64,000 bases of DNA from Chryseobacterium sp. VAUSW3. GTDB taxonomy: Bacteria; Bacteroidota; Bacteroidia; Flavobacteriales; Weeksellaceae. The stretch lies in the NCBI RefSeq assembly GCF_002205795.1, contig NZ_NIUY01000001.1, positions 248,001-312,000 on the forward strand. Direction: 5' to 3'. This document shows positions 27,766-35,563 of the stretch, piece by piece. Every line of letters begins with the position of its first letter. Position 1 is the stretch's first letter. The position numbers and the translations under genes were made by a program. Below the pieces are notes generated by a model, which was not told the DNA's origin, ran no database searches, and worked only from the letters and a program-made list of their open reading frames with translations.

Positions 27766-28752
27766 TTAATTTAATTCGTTGCTTTGGTTTAATTTATGCA
27801 GATTTTCATCCAAATATTTCATGAAATCCGCCTCAGTCTTAATTCCGTTAATCTCTTTTTCCCAAGCGCTGAGGAAGTAGAACGTAATTTTCTTTGTGGT
27901 AGGTTTAAACTCAACCAAATGATCTGTCGCCCCCTCAAAAACCTTATTTACATCGTCTGTCCTGTAGAAAACAGCCATCCCAAGATTATCATTGAACAAA
28001 GTTTGCTTACCGAATGTCGCTACATATCCCCATTTACCGTTCGTGCTTGTTTTTTTAACGGCCGGGAGCTTATAAAGATTTACAATGCCGGTCACAATGC
28101 CGGTCATTGCCTCGCTGCTTTGAATAGTATGCCGGGTGTAGCGCTGATTCGGGAAAATAGTAAGTTCTGAGCTTAGGTCAGTGGTTTCACCGTTCGTTTC
28201 CCACCCTTTATAATCAACAAAAACTTTTGAGTTGGAAGTTGAATTTTGAACCCGCGCCGACGTTTTTTCTACTTTATTAAAGTGAAGCAATTCATTATTT
28301 ACAATCCGTCCAATGGAACCGATACCAAGTCCTTTGCCGACTTTTAGGATATCCGCACCCCAATCACTCATGTTGTGATAAGAATCAAAACCGTCCTGTC
28401 CCACGCCCTGCAGAACCATATCCTCGGTCAGTTTCCCAAAAATATCAATAGCGTTTCGCCAGTCAAGGTACAGCCTGTAGCCCACTTTATTGCTTTCCCA
28501 GCCGGGACCTTCGTAGCGGATGTAGTAAGAATGGTCTGTATGCGTGGAGGGCAGCGTAAGTTCATTTACATTCCTGAATGTACCGCCTTCGTATTTCTTT
28601 TCGTTCCACTGCCCGCCTTCCTTCACTGAAAGTTCAGCGTAAGTCTGTACACTCTGTCCAGCAGCGGCGTACTCCGTTGTAGTACAGTTTACAAGAAGCG
28701 CCAGCGTGGTAACCGCGAAAATCTTCGGTATTAATTTCATAGTAATTTTCAT
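27766..28752 (-). CDS. DUF4861 domain lipoprotein of the pectin operon
   Basis: This 328-aa protein has a lipobox LVNC (Cys23). The body matches DUF4861: SYYIRYEGPGWESNKVGYRLYLDWRN (cited in part), DIFGK, YHNMSDWGADILKVG, and a late FYRTDD segment. The predicted fold is beta-rich. The family has no known activity but is repeatedly found in pectin/rhamnogalacturonan loci. Its start overlaps the esterase stop by 4 nt (ATGA), so it is translated with the other pectin genes. An enzymatic or binding role on pectin fragments is only inferred. Confidence 0.85.
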   Translation of the reverse strand: MKITMKLIPKIFAVTTLALLVNCTTTEYAAAGQSVQTYAELSVKEGGQWNEKKYEGGTFRNVNELTLPSTHTDHSYYIRYEGPGWESNKVGYRLYLDWRNAIDIFGKLTEDMVLQGVGQDGFDSYHNMSDWGADILKVGKGLGIGSIGRIVNNELLHFNKVEKTSARVQNSTSNSKVFVDYKGWETNGETTDLSSELTIFPNQRYTRHTIQSSEAMTGIVTGIVNLYKLPAVKKTSTNGKWGYVATFGKQTLFNDNLGMAVFYRTDDVNKVFEGATDHLVEFKPTTKKITFYFLSAWEKEINGIKTEADFMKYLDENLHKLNQSNELN

Positions 28753-29660
28753 TTAGACTGAATTTTTTGAGCATTAAATTGCTGATTAAGAAAACGCGTT
28801 ATATAGCCGACTACTGGATCAAACCATGGGTCAAACATCCAGAAAGTATGCGGCGAATTATCGATTATTTGCGTCTGTGAATATATTGAATACTTATCGA
28901 GCATCTTTATCATATCCTGCCTGCCAGCCTGAAAGCGTTTGTGTTGACTGGCGATGAACAGGGTCGGTGCAGATTTTTCACTTCCATGACTTAGAGGTGA
29001 AGCCTCTGTCCAAATTTCAGGTTCGTCTGCCAAAGTTCCGCCCAGCCAGGCTGCTGCGGCACTGCCTTCTTCGGAATCGGGATGATTGAATGCCAGAATT
29101 CCATCAATATTAATGACCGCTGCAATTTGTCCAGCGTATTTTGTCCCGATTAACGACGCCATCTGTCCACCCGAAGACGTTCCTAAAACCACGATCTTTT
29201 TCGGATCACTATTAAATCTATCAGCATTCTCTTTCAGGTAACGAATTGCATTTAACACATCATCAACTGCTGCCGGATATCTTGCTTCGGATGATAAGCG
29301 ATACTCCACTGCAAAACAGTTGAAACCCTTATTTGCAATTGCCATTGCAAATGGTTTCATCATTTCTTTATTTCCAGATTTCCAGCCGCCTCCATGTATG
29401 AGGATCACGGCCGGTTTTTTACCAATTGATTCATGAAGGTATGCATCAAGGTGAAGTTTGCGCCCTGGAAAACTGGTGTAGATGACATTTTCGGCTAGTG
29501 AGACTGAAGATTTGACAGCCGGCACAGTTAACTGAGCTTCGGGGTATTTCTTCCGTACTTTCTGAAGCTCGGAATAATTGGTAAATGAGCTGTCCCTGGG
29601 CAACTGCGCACAAACCAGAGAAAAATATATCATCAAAAAAGTTATGCAAAAACGCTTCAT
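28749..29660 (-). CDS. Secreted alpha/beta-hydrolase esterase (BD-FAE/acetyl-xylan-esterase-like)
   Basis: The protein has 303 aa from the ATG at 29660 (MKRFCITFLMIYFSLVCAQ, signal peptide). An HGGGWKSG oxyanion motif, the elbow GTSSGGQM with Ser nucleophile and a late SPHTFW segment with the His mark a hormone-sensitive-lipase/BD-FAE-type carbohydrate esterase. In this operon it probably removes acetyl or feruloyl groups from pectin. It is the first gene of the operon and lies downstream of a -7 box joined to the LacI-type operator at 29711-29724. Confidence 0.88.
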   Translation of the reverse strand: MKRFCITFLMIYFSLVCAQLPRDSSFTNYSELQKVRKKYPEAQLTVPAVKSSVSLAENVIYTSFPGRKLHLDAYLHESIGKKPAVILIHGGGWKSGNKEMMKPFAMAIANKGFNCFAVEYRLSSEARYPAAVDDVLNAIRYLKENADRFNSDPKKIVVLGTSSGGQMASLIGTKYAGQIAAVINIDGILAFNHPDSEEGSAAAAWLGGTLADEPEIWTEASPLSHGSEKSAPTLFIASQHKRFQAGRQDMIKMLDKYSIYSQTQIIDNSPHTFWMFDPWFDPVVGYITRFLNQQFNAQKIQSK

Positions 29661-29710
29661 AAACCGCAAATATCTGCTTATTTCTTACTCGAAATAACAT
29701 TAATAAAATA

Positions 29711-29732
29711 AGCAATCGATTACACAAATATA
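29711..29732 (-). promoter_or_regulatory. LacI-type operator abutting the -7 box of the esterase/GH105/PL10 operon
   Basis: On the minus strand, -7 box TATATTTG (29732 to 29725) is followed directly by TGTAATCGATTGCT (29724 to 29711). The core AATCGATT is a perfect palindrome with a central CG. A repressor bound here would cover the transcription start. The ATG is at 29660. Confidence 0.75.
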
Positions 29733-29901
29733 TGATAATTTATTAGATTAACGCAGTCGTAAAGCGTCTATATTGATGAATTTAGGAATTAAATTTTTAT
29801 TAAAAACCTTTGTGTTTTTAATAAATCGATACTAAGAACAAGCCTCAGCTATTGTTAATAGGACCTTTCGAAAAAAAGACAGCGAATAATGAAGAAAAAT
29901 G

Positions 29902-29945
29902 TTGCGTATGTAATTAATTCAAATAACTTTGTGTAATCCATTACA
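29902..29945 (+). promoter_or_regulatory. Promoter and LacI-type operator of the PL1 pectate lyase gene
   Basis: TTG (29902-29904), a 19-nt spacer and TAACTTTG (29924-29931) form a full Bacteroidetes promoter. It is followed directly by TGTAATCCATTACA (29932-29945), the operator palindrome with one central base changed (CC instead of CG). The ATG is at 29978. Confidence 0.75.
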
Positions 29946-29977
29946 TAAAATACAAATCTCAACAAATTGATCGAAGT

Positions 29978-32470
29978 ATGAACAAGTTTTTATTTATTTT
30001 GAGTTGGATGTTTAGCATCGCACTTCTGAATGCGCAGACTGCCAACATTACCCTGCAAAAAGGCTCTCTGGAAAGTGCCTTCGTAAAATGGGAACCCGTA
30101 GTGGGCGCCGAGAGCTATAATGTCTACTATTCGGGTGCAGGAATTACAGACAAAAAGATTGATACTCAGCTCATCAGAAGCTACGGAACGTATTTCAGGG
30201 CAGATGTTTTAGGTCTTGCTGCGGGAACTTATACCGTTAAGGTTGTACCGGTAACTTCAGGCACAGAAGGCGATCCGGCAGTTTCCGGTCCCATCGAAGT
30301 TCTGCCTCACGACCGAAACGGTTTTGCTCACCAGGGAGGAAGAGTGCCCGGAGCTTATAATTTGGATGGTACGCTGAAAGATAATGCAGTGGTAATCTAC
30401 ATCACGCAAAACACCAAAAATACAGTAACACTCAACGTTACGGGTGCTACCACGAATCCTTGCGTGGGCCTTCAAACTATTCTCGACGGCTTTAAAAAAG
30501 GAAAAGACAACCGGCCATTAGCGGTACGACTGATCGGGAATATCACTGACCCGAGCTACCTGCTCGGTGGAGATATTGTCATCGAAAACAATAATCTTGT
30601 CTCCAGTTCGATCACATTCGAAGGTGTGGGTGACGATGCGTACGCGAACGGCTGGGGAATCAGAATTAAAAACGCTTCTAATGTGGAGGTCAGAAATCTG
30701 GGTTTCATGCTTACTGACGCATCTGAAGGCGATAACATTGGTTTGCAGCAGGGCAATGATCATATCTGGGTTCACAACAACGACCTTTTCTATGGCAAAG
30801 CTGGTGGTGACGCAGACCAGGCCAAAGGAGACGGAGCGATGGACGTGAAAAAATCGACTTACGTAACCTTATCTTACAACCATTTTTGGGACAGCGGAAA
30901 AGCAAATCTTTTAGGCTTAAGCGAAGGCACGGCAGCCGGACTTTTTGCAACTTATCATCATAACTGGTACGACCATTCAGATTCTCGCCATCCCAGAGTC
31001 CGCTATTACTCGGCACATGTCTACAACAACTATTTCGACGGGAATTCAAAATACGGTGCAGGCGCTACGATGGGCTCCTCACTGTTTCTTGAAGGAAACT
31101 TTTTCAGAAATACAAAGTATCCAATGTTGATTTCGATGCAGGGTTCCGACATATTTTCTGGTCCCGGTACATTTTCGAGCGAAAACGGTGGTGTAATAAA
31201 AGCCTTTAACAACAGCATGAGCGGCCAAAACCGATTTGTGGCTTACGACGCGGTGAATTATCCCGTAGAGTTCGATGCGTATGTTGCCGCAACAAGAGGC
31301 GAAGTGGTGAGCGCATCAATTAAGGCTAAAAAAGGTGGCACAGCTTACAATAACTTCGATACCGATGCGGCACATTACATAAAAGATCTCATCATTGATG
31401 ACCCCGAAACTGCCAAAGCAAAGGTAATGCTGCATGCCGGCAGAGTGGATGGCGGCGATATGAAATGGACATTTACTCCCGCCGACGACACTTCATACGA
31501 TGTGAACACCGGCCTCAGAGATATGCTGAACAACTACACCAGCAGCCTGGTTTATGTGCAGGGCGAAACGCCGGTTGTAGTAAGCACCCAGACATTGATT
31601 ATACCGGAAAACAACGACCAGACCGTACCTGCAGGAACACCAATCCAAAATATGGTATTCACGTGGGGCGGAACAGCGAATGACGTTGTAGTGGAAGGTT
31701 TACCAGCTTCTGGCCTTACTTTCGCTAAAAACATTACCACAAAAACCGTAACGGTTACCGGCACTCCGACAGCTGACGTAACCTTCACCGTTACTACATC
31801 CGGAAGTACTGGAACACCGGTTTCAGGTACAGGAATTGTTACGCTTGGTGAAGCTTCCACGGAAAGCACGTTCATCCATAATTTCACAACGGACGGTAAG
31901 ATCAGTTCATTCTATTCCATTTCCGGGAACATGAATTCCACGGACGGATCAAACACGTATGATGGCAACACGCTGACGAAACGACTCAAGATTGAAACCG
32001 CGACAACCATCAGTTTCTCTGCAGCGAAGAAATCGACACTTACCCTTGTATTCGATCCAACGTTCACAGGCAAAATAAAACTGAACGGAACCAATTATAC
32101 CGTTCCTGCGGGCGCCAACGGAGTAATCACGATTCTTAATGTACCGGCTGGCACCAACCAAATCCTTAAAGGTGACACCACGAACCTCTATTACATGAAG
32201 ACTGTTTACGACGATGTGGTACTGGGTACTGAGGGCCAAGACGTGAATACGCAACTTCTGGTATATCCAAATCCTGTGACCGAAAACGTGTTTATCAGGA
32301 CAGATGAAAACGTGAGGAACGTAAGCATTTTCAGCACAACCGGAAATCTGGTAAAAACAGCAAACGGAAACGTGAAATCAATCGATGTACGCGGATTGGG
32401 TACCGGTATATATATTGTGAAGATTACCACACAGAGCGGAACTGTAACCAAAAAGATCATCAAAAAGTAA
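29978..32470 (+). CDS. Secreted multidomain PL1 pectate lyase with T9SS sorting domain
   Basis: This 830-aa protein has a signal peptide (1-20), an FN3-like domain (about 22-108) and a PL1 parallel beta-helix (about 115-530). The helix carries HNNDLFYG, Ca-binding GDGAMDVKKST and a SRHPRVR stretch with the catalytic-type Arg. An Ig-like domain (about 535-625) follows, then the WDF-type module shared with other proteins here (about 631-746), and a T9SS type A sorting domain (about 758-830, LLVYPNPVTENVFI... TKKIIKK). It would cleave de-esterified homogalacturonan by beta-elimination at the cell surface. It is monocistronic, with its own operator and terminator. Confidence 0.93.
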   Translation: MNKFLFILSWMFSIALLNAQTANITLQKGSLESAFVKWEPVVGAESYNVYYSGAGITDKKIDTQLIRSYGTYFRADVLGLAAGTYTVKVVPVTSGTEGDPAVSGPIEVLPHDRNGFAHQGGRVPGAYNLDGTLKDNAVVIYITQNTKNTVTLNVTGATTNPCVGLQTILDGFKKGKDNRPLAVRLIGNITDPSYLLGGDIVIENNNLVSSSITFEGVGDDAYANGWGIRIKNASNVEVRNLGFMLTDASEGDNIGLQQGNDHIWVHNNDLFYGKAGGDADQAKGDGAMDVKKSTYVTLSYNHFWDSGKANLLGLSEGTAAGLFATYHHNWYDHSDSRHPRVRYYSAHVYNNYFDGNSKYGAGATMGSSLFLEGNFFRNTKYPMLISMQGSDIFSGPGTFSSENGGVIKAFNNSMSGQNRFVAYDAVNYPVEFDAYVAATRGEVVSASIKAKKGGTAYNNFDTDAAHYIKDLIIDDPETAKAKVMLHAGRVDGGDMKWTFTPADDTSYDVNTGLRDMLNNYTSSLVYVQGETPVVVSTQTLIIPENNDQTVPAGTPIQNMVFTWGGTANDVVVEGLPASGLTFAKNITTKTVTVTGTPTADVTFTVTTSGSTGTPVSGTGIVTLGEASTESTFIHNFTTDGKISSFYSISGNMNSTDGSNTYDGNTLTKRLKIETATTISFSAAKKSTLTLVFDPTFTGKIKLNGTNYTVPAGANGVITILNVPAGTNQILKGDTTNLYYMKTVYDDVVLGTEGQDVNTQLLVYPNPVTENVFIRTDENVRNVSIFSTTGNLVKTANGNVKSIDVRGLGTGIYIVKITTQSGTVTKKIIKK

Positions 32471-32495
32471 GTTTTTAAGGATTAATTTATTTTTT

Positions 32496-32527
32496 AGCCT
32501 TCCTCTTTTAGGGGAAGGTTTTTTTTG
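32496..32527 (+). terminator. Rho-independent terminator of the PL1 gene
   Basis: Arms AGCCTTCCTC (32496-32505) and GGGGAAGGTT (32511-32520), with G-U pairs, enclose a TTTTA loop and are followed by a T run. It lies 26 nt after the stop codon. Confidence 0.85.
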
Positions 32528-32564
32528 GTTTTATAAGTAAGTGTTGCATCCTGATGCCACTTAT

Positions 32565-32775
32565 TTCAGGAAAACTGCGGCGGCGCTGCTCCAATTCCGG
32601 AAAGCTTCCTGCACCCGTGCTTTTGTTTATCCGGACTACCGGAAAAGTCCCTACACGTGTGCTAAGGGTTTTCCGGAGACCGGTAAGGCTGTTACACCAG
32701 TTCATAGACTCTTCCGGTAAACCGGAAAGATTGTAGCAAGTGTGTTTTTCCTTTACAGGAAAGAAACTGCCGAAA
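32565..32775. repeat. Degenerate ~42-nt tandem repeat with TTCCGG hairpins
   Basis: GGAAA/GGTAA-type units recur at 32599, 32641, 32682 and 32724 (spacing 42, 41, 42), with weaker copies at 32569 and 32758. Each unit runs roughly CCGGAAAG...CAC..GTG...TTTCCGG. Small hairpins mark the joints: TCCGG/CCGGA (32630-32643), CCGG/CCGG (32673-32683), and TTCCGGT/ACCGGAA (32712-32727). Short open frames across it repeat every 14 residues but look incidental. Confidence 0.6.
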
Positions 32776-32865
32776 ATGACTATTATAATGATTGTTGCAG
32801 GACAGGAAATGATCGGTATAATGGATGTTGACTACAGTCATAACCGTTGATATTTCAAATAGTTT

Positions 32866-32900
32866 AAGCAAAAAAAAGCAGCATTAAAAAAATGCTGCCT
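32866..32900 (-). terminator. Terminator of the 271-aa secreted protein gene
   Basis: Arms GCAGCATT (32878-32885) and AATGCTGC (32891-32898) form a hairpin. On the minus strand it is followed by a run of eight T (complement of 32870-32877). Confidence 0.85.
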
Positions 32901-32922
32901 TTGTTAAGTCAAAAAATGAATG

Positions 32923-33738
32923 TTATTTTACCAGAACTTTCTGTGATTTTACGCCTTTATCTGTTTGTAAATTTACCATATAAACGCCTGTCTTCAAAGC
33001 GAAATTTACATCAGATTTAGTGTTTAAAGATTTTACAAGCTGTCCGTTTGCGGTATATACGTTTACTTTAGTATCACCTGAAACATTCGAAACATACACG
33101 TTTCCGCGATCTGAAAATACATTTGCTGATACTTTTGCAGCGGCATTATCCGTCGTTGAAAGCGTGTTAGAATTTAAAGTAGTCGTTACAGTTGCTCCTG
33201 TGACCTCTATTTTATAGAAATTGATGGCTGCATCTGTATAGATGTAGAAAGTACCTGCAGGGACGTTTGCTGTAAGAATCGCTGTATCCGCCGGGGATGC
33301 CGATGGGCTGGTAGCTGCTGAACCATAAAGAACAGTATTACCGTCACTAACGAAAGCTGAACGCACCGCGCCGCCGCTTCCACTTTTGTACCATAATTTT
33401 ACCGTAGCAGCCCCGCTCACCTGAACAAAGAAGTAGCGTTGTGTCGGCTTATATGTTCCGGCGGCAGCACTACCTCCACCGTTGGTTTGAAGACGGTTTC
33501 CGGTAGCTACGTACCCGTCAGAGAATGTCACTTGCGAAGAATTGGTAACCGCGCCGAAATTGGAATTTGTGGCGATCGGATACATCCCCAATCCCTGTTT
33601 AACGATAGGACTTGTACCAATTCCTGAGTTTAGCGGCCAGTTAGCCGAATCATTACTGAAATCCCATGTCGTAGTCTGTGCTTTCGCTGAGAACATTGCC
33701 AAAACGGCCGTGAAAGCAATTAGTAATTTTTTTTTCAT
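32923..33738 (-). CDS. Secreted stand-alone WDF-type module protein with T9SS domain
   Basis: This 271-aa protein has a signal peptide (1-20). One beta-rich module spans about 24-180 (TTWDFSNDSANWPLNSG..., RYFFVQVSGAATVKLWYKSG, TFYIYTDAAINFYKIEVTG). A T9SS type A sorting domain spans about 205-271 (VNVYTANGQLVKSL... SQKVLVK). The module is visibly similar to the N-terminus of the 1072-aa pectinesterase encoded nearby. No catalytic domain is present. A surface carbohydrate-binding role is inferred, not shown. It has its own operator and terminator, so it belongs to the pectin regulon. Confidence 0.85.
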   Translation of the reverse strand: MKKKLLIAFTAVLAMFSAKAQTTTWDFSNDSANWPLNSGIGTSPIVKQGLGMYPIATNSNFGAVTNSSQVTFSDGYVATGNRLQTNGGGSAAAGTYKPTQRYFFVQVSGAATVKLWYKSGSGGAVRSAFVSDGNTVLYGSAATSPSASPADTAILTANVPAGTFYIYTDAAINFYKIEVTGATVTTTLNSNTLSTTDNAAAKVSANVFSDRGNVYVSNVSGDTKVNVYTANGQLVKSLNTKSDVNFALKTGVYMVNLQTDKGVKSQKVLVK

Positions 33739-33780
33739 GATGCGAAATTTTAATGCGTTGTTTTGTTTGTTTTAATTTAA

Positions 33781-33802
33781 TACAATCGATTACACAAATA
33801 TA
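33781..33802 (-). promoter_or_regulatory. LacI-type operator abutting the -7 box of the 271-aa protein gene
   Basis: On the minus strand TATATTTG (33802 to 33795) is directly followed by TGTAATCGATTGTA (33794 to 33781). The geometry is the same as at the esterase and kduI operons. The ATG is at 33738. Confidence 0.75.
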
Positions 33803-34060
33803 ACAACAATTTTAATACCGTCTTAATTTACTGCAAATATTTTACATAAATATTTGATCAACAACATAAAACGGATAGGTTTAGCTTAAAAAATGACAGT
33901 GTCGAAAGTAATTTCAACAGTTCGCCTATTAACTTAGATATTACCTCCGCTTGTATTAATAAATGCAGAACCTACAATAATGTCGAAATCCCAAAGAATT
34001 TAGGGGGATTTTGCCAAAAAAAAAGCCTCGCAAACATAGAAATTCGTCATATTAATTAAA

Positions 34061-34072
34061 TAATCGATTGCA
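34061..34072. promoter_or_regulatory. Orphan LacI-type operator half-kilobase element without promoter box
   Basis: TAATCGATTGCA matches 12 positions of the operator consensus with the full AATCGATT core. No TAnnTTTG box adjoins it on either strand. It lies 278 nt (centre to centre) from the 33781-33794 operator and just beyond the 3' end of the large minus operon. Confidence 0.5.
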
Positions 34073-34110
34073 ATAAGTGTAAATTTATCTAGTAGCTGAC
34101 TTTAAAAGCA

Positions 34111-34138
34111 AAAAAGCGTACCCGCTATTGGATACGCT
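34111..34138 (-). terminator. Terminator of the GH28-SusCD-CE8-PL1 operon
   Basis: Arms AGCGTA (34115-34120) and TACGCT (34133-34138), extended by CC/GG across one mismatch, are followed on the minus strand by six T. It lies 23 nt after the PL1 stop codon. Confidence 0.8.
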
Positions 34139-34160
34139 GTTGATCTAATTTAAAATTAAT

Positions 34161-35495
34161 TTAATATTTTGTAAAATTTAAAGGGTATGTCTGGCCGCCC
34201 TGCTGCAGCCTTCCGAAGTAGGATCCTTTCGCAAGATGCCCCACATTTACCGTCAACCGGTTAGCCGAAACAGAAGGTGACGACGCCAAATATACCTTTC
34301 GGCCGTCCGCCGAATAAATCTCAATTGAGGATTCACCGATTTTTAAACCAGGAACCTCAATATGTAAAACCTCCTTCACCGGAACGGGATAAAGTTTTAC
34401 GGTTTTCGCAGCCACATTCGCTGTTCCCATGAAAGAACATGGCGAAGGTGTGATGACGCCCTGCGTACTCACCTGAAGCGTCGCACCGGCACCGCAACTG
34501 GCATCGGATACATATTTAGCTACATCAGTCATCGGAATTACTGAGTATGAATAAGCCGGCGCGCTTACTGTACCTACGTCCATCGAGGTTGGAATCGCCG
34601 TACTACCTGTCAAACTGTTTGCAAATTTGATTGCGATAGAACCCCCATCGGTGGAAACGTAATTTTTAAAATAGCTGGAAACCCTCGCGAAATGCGTATT
34701 TTCCACGTAAACTGAAGAACCGCTTGCGCCACCGCCAAGGCCAATCGCCACTGATCCGGGAACGCTGGTGTAGTAGTAGGAATTCAGGATATGAAGTTCA
34801 GCATTGCGCGCACGCGGCATCCTTTCGCGCGTTCCCTCCGCCCAGTAATTACTTTGGTAAGTAATACTGAAACGCCCGTCTGTAGGTCTGTCGGAAGCAT
34901 TTGATCCGACAAGGTTCGAAAACCTATGGTCATCGCTGCCGCCGGAACCGCCAGGTATTGGTGCTTTTAGATAAGTAAATTTAGACCAAGAAATGGTGAC
35001 ATTATCAGCTTGTCCTACATTATCCAGATTTCCGTCCTGTCCGTCCTGAAATTCGCAATGATCAATCCATATATTGGTTCCGGCATTGGTGAGATTATCC
35101 TGCCCATTATTGTCATACGCTCCCGGACCTACAAAAATAAGGTTTCGGATAATGACATTATTGGACCCACTTCTTAAATTGAGGATACCGGAACCTGACA
35201 GATTTTCGTTTACAAGTTTCGCACCGGGTAAACCGATCAGCGATTTGTTCGAAATCACCGCACTGATCTGTTGGTTCGCAGGAATGTTTATTACTCCTGA
35301 AACCAGGATAACACGCGATCCGGCCGCCGTTAAATTTGTACGCAGTGAGGCAAAATCGGAAACAATTACCGGTGCGGTGCTTCCACCGCCCGTTGTTGCT
35401 GCACCGAAACCTTCCGGCACCGCCTGATACGGGACCTGCGCCTGAGCAGACCACAGTGTGCAGAAACATGCAGCAATAAAAAATACTTTCTTCAT
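34161..35495 (-). CDS. Secreted PL1-family pectate lyase with T9SS domain
   Basis: This 444-aa protein has a signal peptide (1-20) and a PL1 right-handed beta-helix (about 25-330). It shows IWIDHCEFQDGQDGNLDN (substrate-side Asp cluster), DDHRFSNLVG, and ERMPRARNAELHILNSYYY with the catalytic-type Arg. A T9SS sorting domain occupies about 370-444 (KLYPVPVKEVLHIEV... LNFTKY). It would cleave de-esterified pectin at the cell surface. It is the last gene of the SusCD operon, 68 nt after the pectinesterase. Unlike the 830-aa PL1 it has no FN3 or WDF-type module. Confidence 0.92.
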   Translation of the reverse strand: MKKVFFIAACFCTLWSAQAQVPYQAVPEGFGAATTGGGSTAPVIVSDFASLRTNLTAAGSRVILVSGVINIPANQQISAVISNKSLIGLPGAKLVNENLSGSGILNLRSGSNNVIIRNLIFVGPGAYDNNGQDNLTNAGTNIWIDHCEFQDGQDGNLDNVGQADNVTISWSKFTYLKAPIPGGSGGSDDHRFSNLVGSNASDRPTDGRFSITYQSNYWAEGTRERMPRARNAELHILNSYYYTSVPGSVAIGLGGGASGSSVYVENTHFARVSSYFKNYVSTDGGSIAIKFANSLTGSTAIPTSMDVGTVSAPAYSYSVIPMTDVAKYVSDASCGAGATLQVSTQGVITPSPCSFMGTANVAAKTVKLYPVPVKEVLHIEVPGLKIGESSIEIYSADGRKVYLASSPSVSANRLTVNVGHLAKGSYFGRLQQGGQTYPLNFTKY

Positions 35496-35563
35496 ATAAA
35501 TTATTTAGGAAGGATTTCCACGGAAATTTTAATATTTATCCGTGGAAAACCTTCATTTAATGA

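Larger units (their letters stand above)
29661..29977. other. Divergent intergenic region, 317 nt
   Basis: It holds the operator/promoter of the minus operon at its left end and the promoter/operator of the PL1 gene at its right end. Between them is a perfect 11-bp inverted repeat TTATTAAAAAC (29797-29807) / GTTTTTAATAA (29814-29824) with a 6-nt loop. No gene was seen in it. Confidence 0.7.
32521..32922. other. Intergenic region of 402 nt holding the repeat array
   Basis: Two convergent terminators bound this region (PL1 gene on the left, small module protein on the right) and the 42-nt repeat array occupies most of the left half. The part from about 32775 to 32870 shows nothing I can name. 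No convincing gene was seen. Confidence 0.6.
33739..34160. other. Intergenic region of 422 nt
   Basis: It contains the promoter/operator of the 271-aa protein gene, the orphan operator at 34061-34072 and the terminator of the PL1/SusCD operon at 34111-34138. The AT-rich stretch between about 33810 and 34055 shows no gene. Confidence 0.65.

Noticed and set aside
32508-32736. Small repetitive proteins encoded on either strand of the repeat array
   Set aside because: The frames follow from the 42-nt period, have no promoter or plausible start context, and one overlaps the PL1 terminator.
32565-32775. CRISPR array
   Set aside because: Units are degenerate throughout, with no constant repeat and variable spacer pattern, and no cas genes are nearby.
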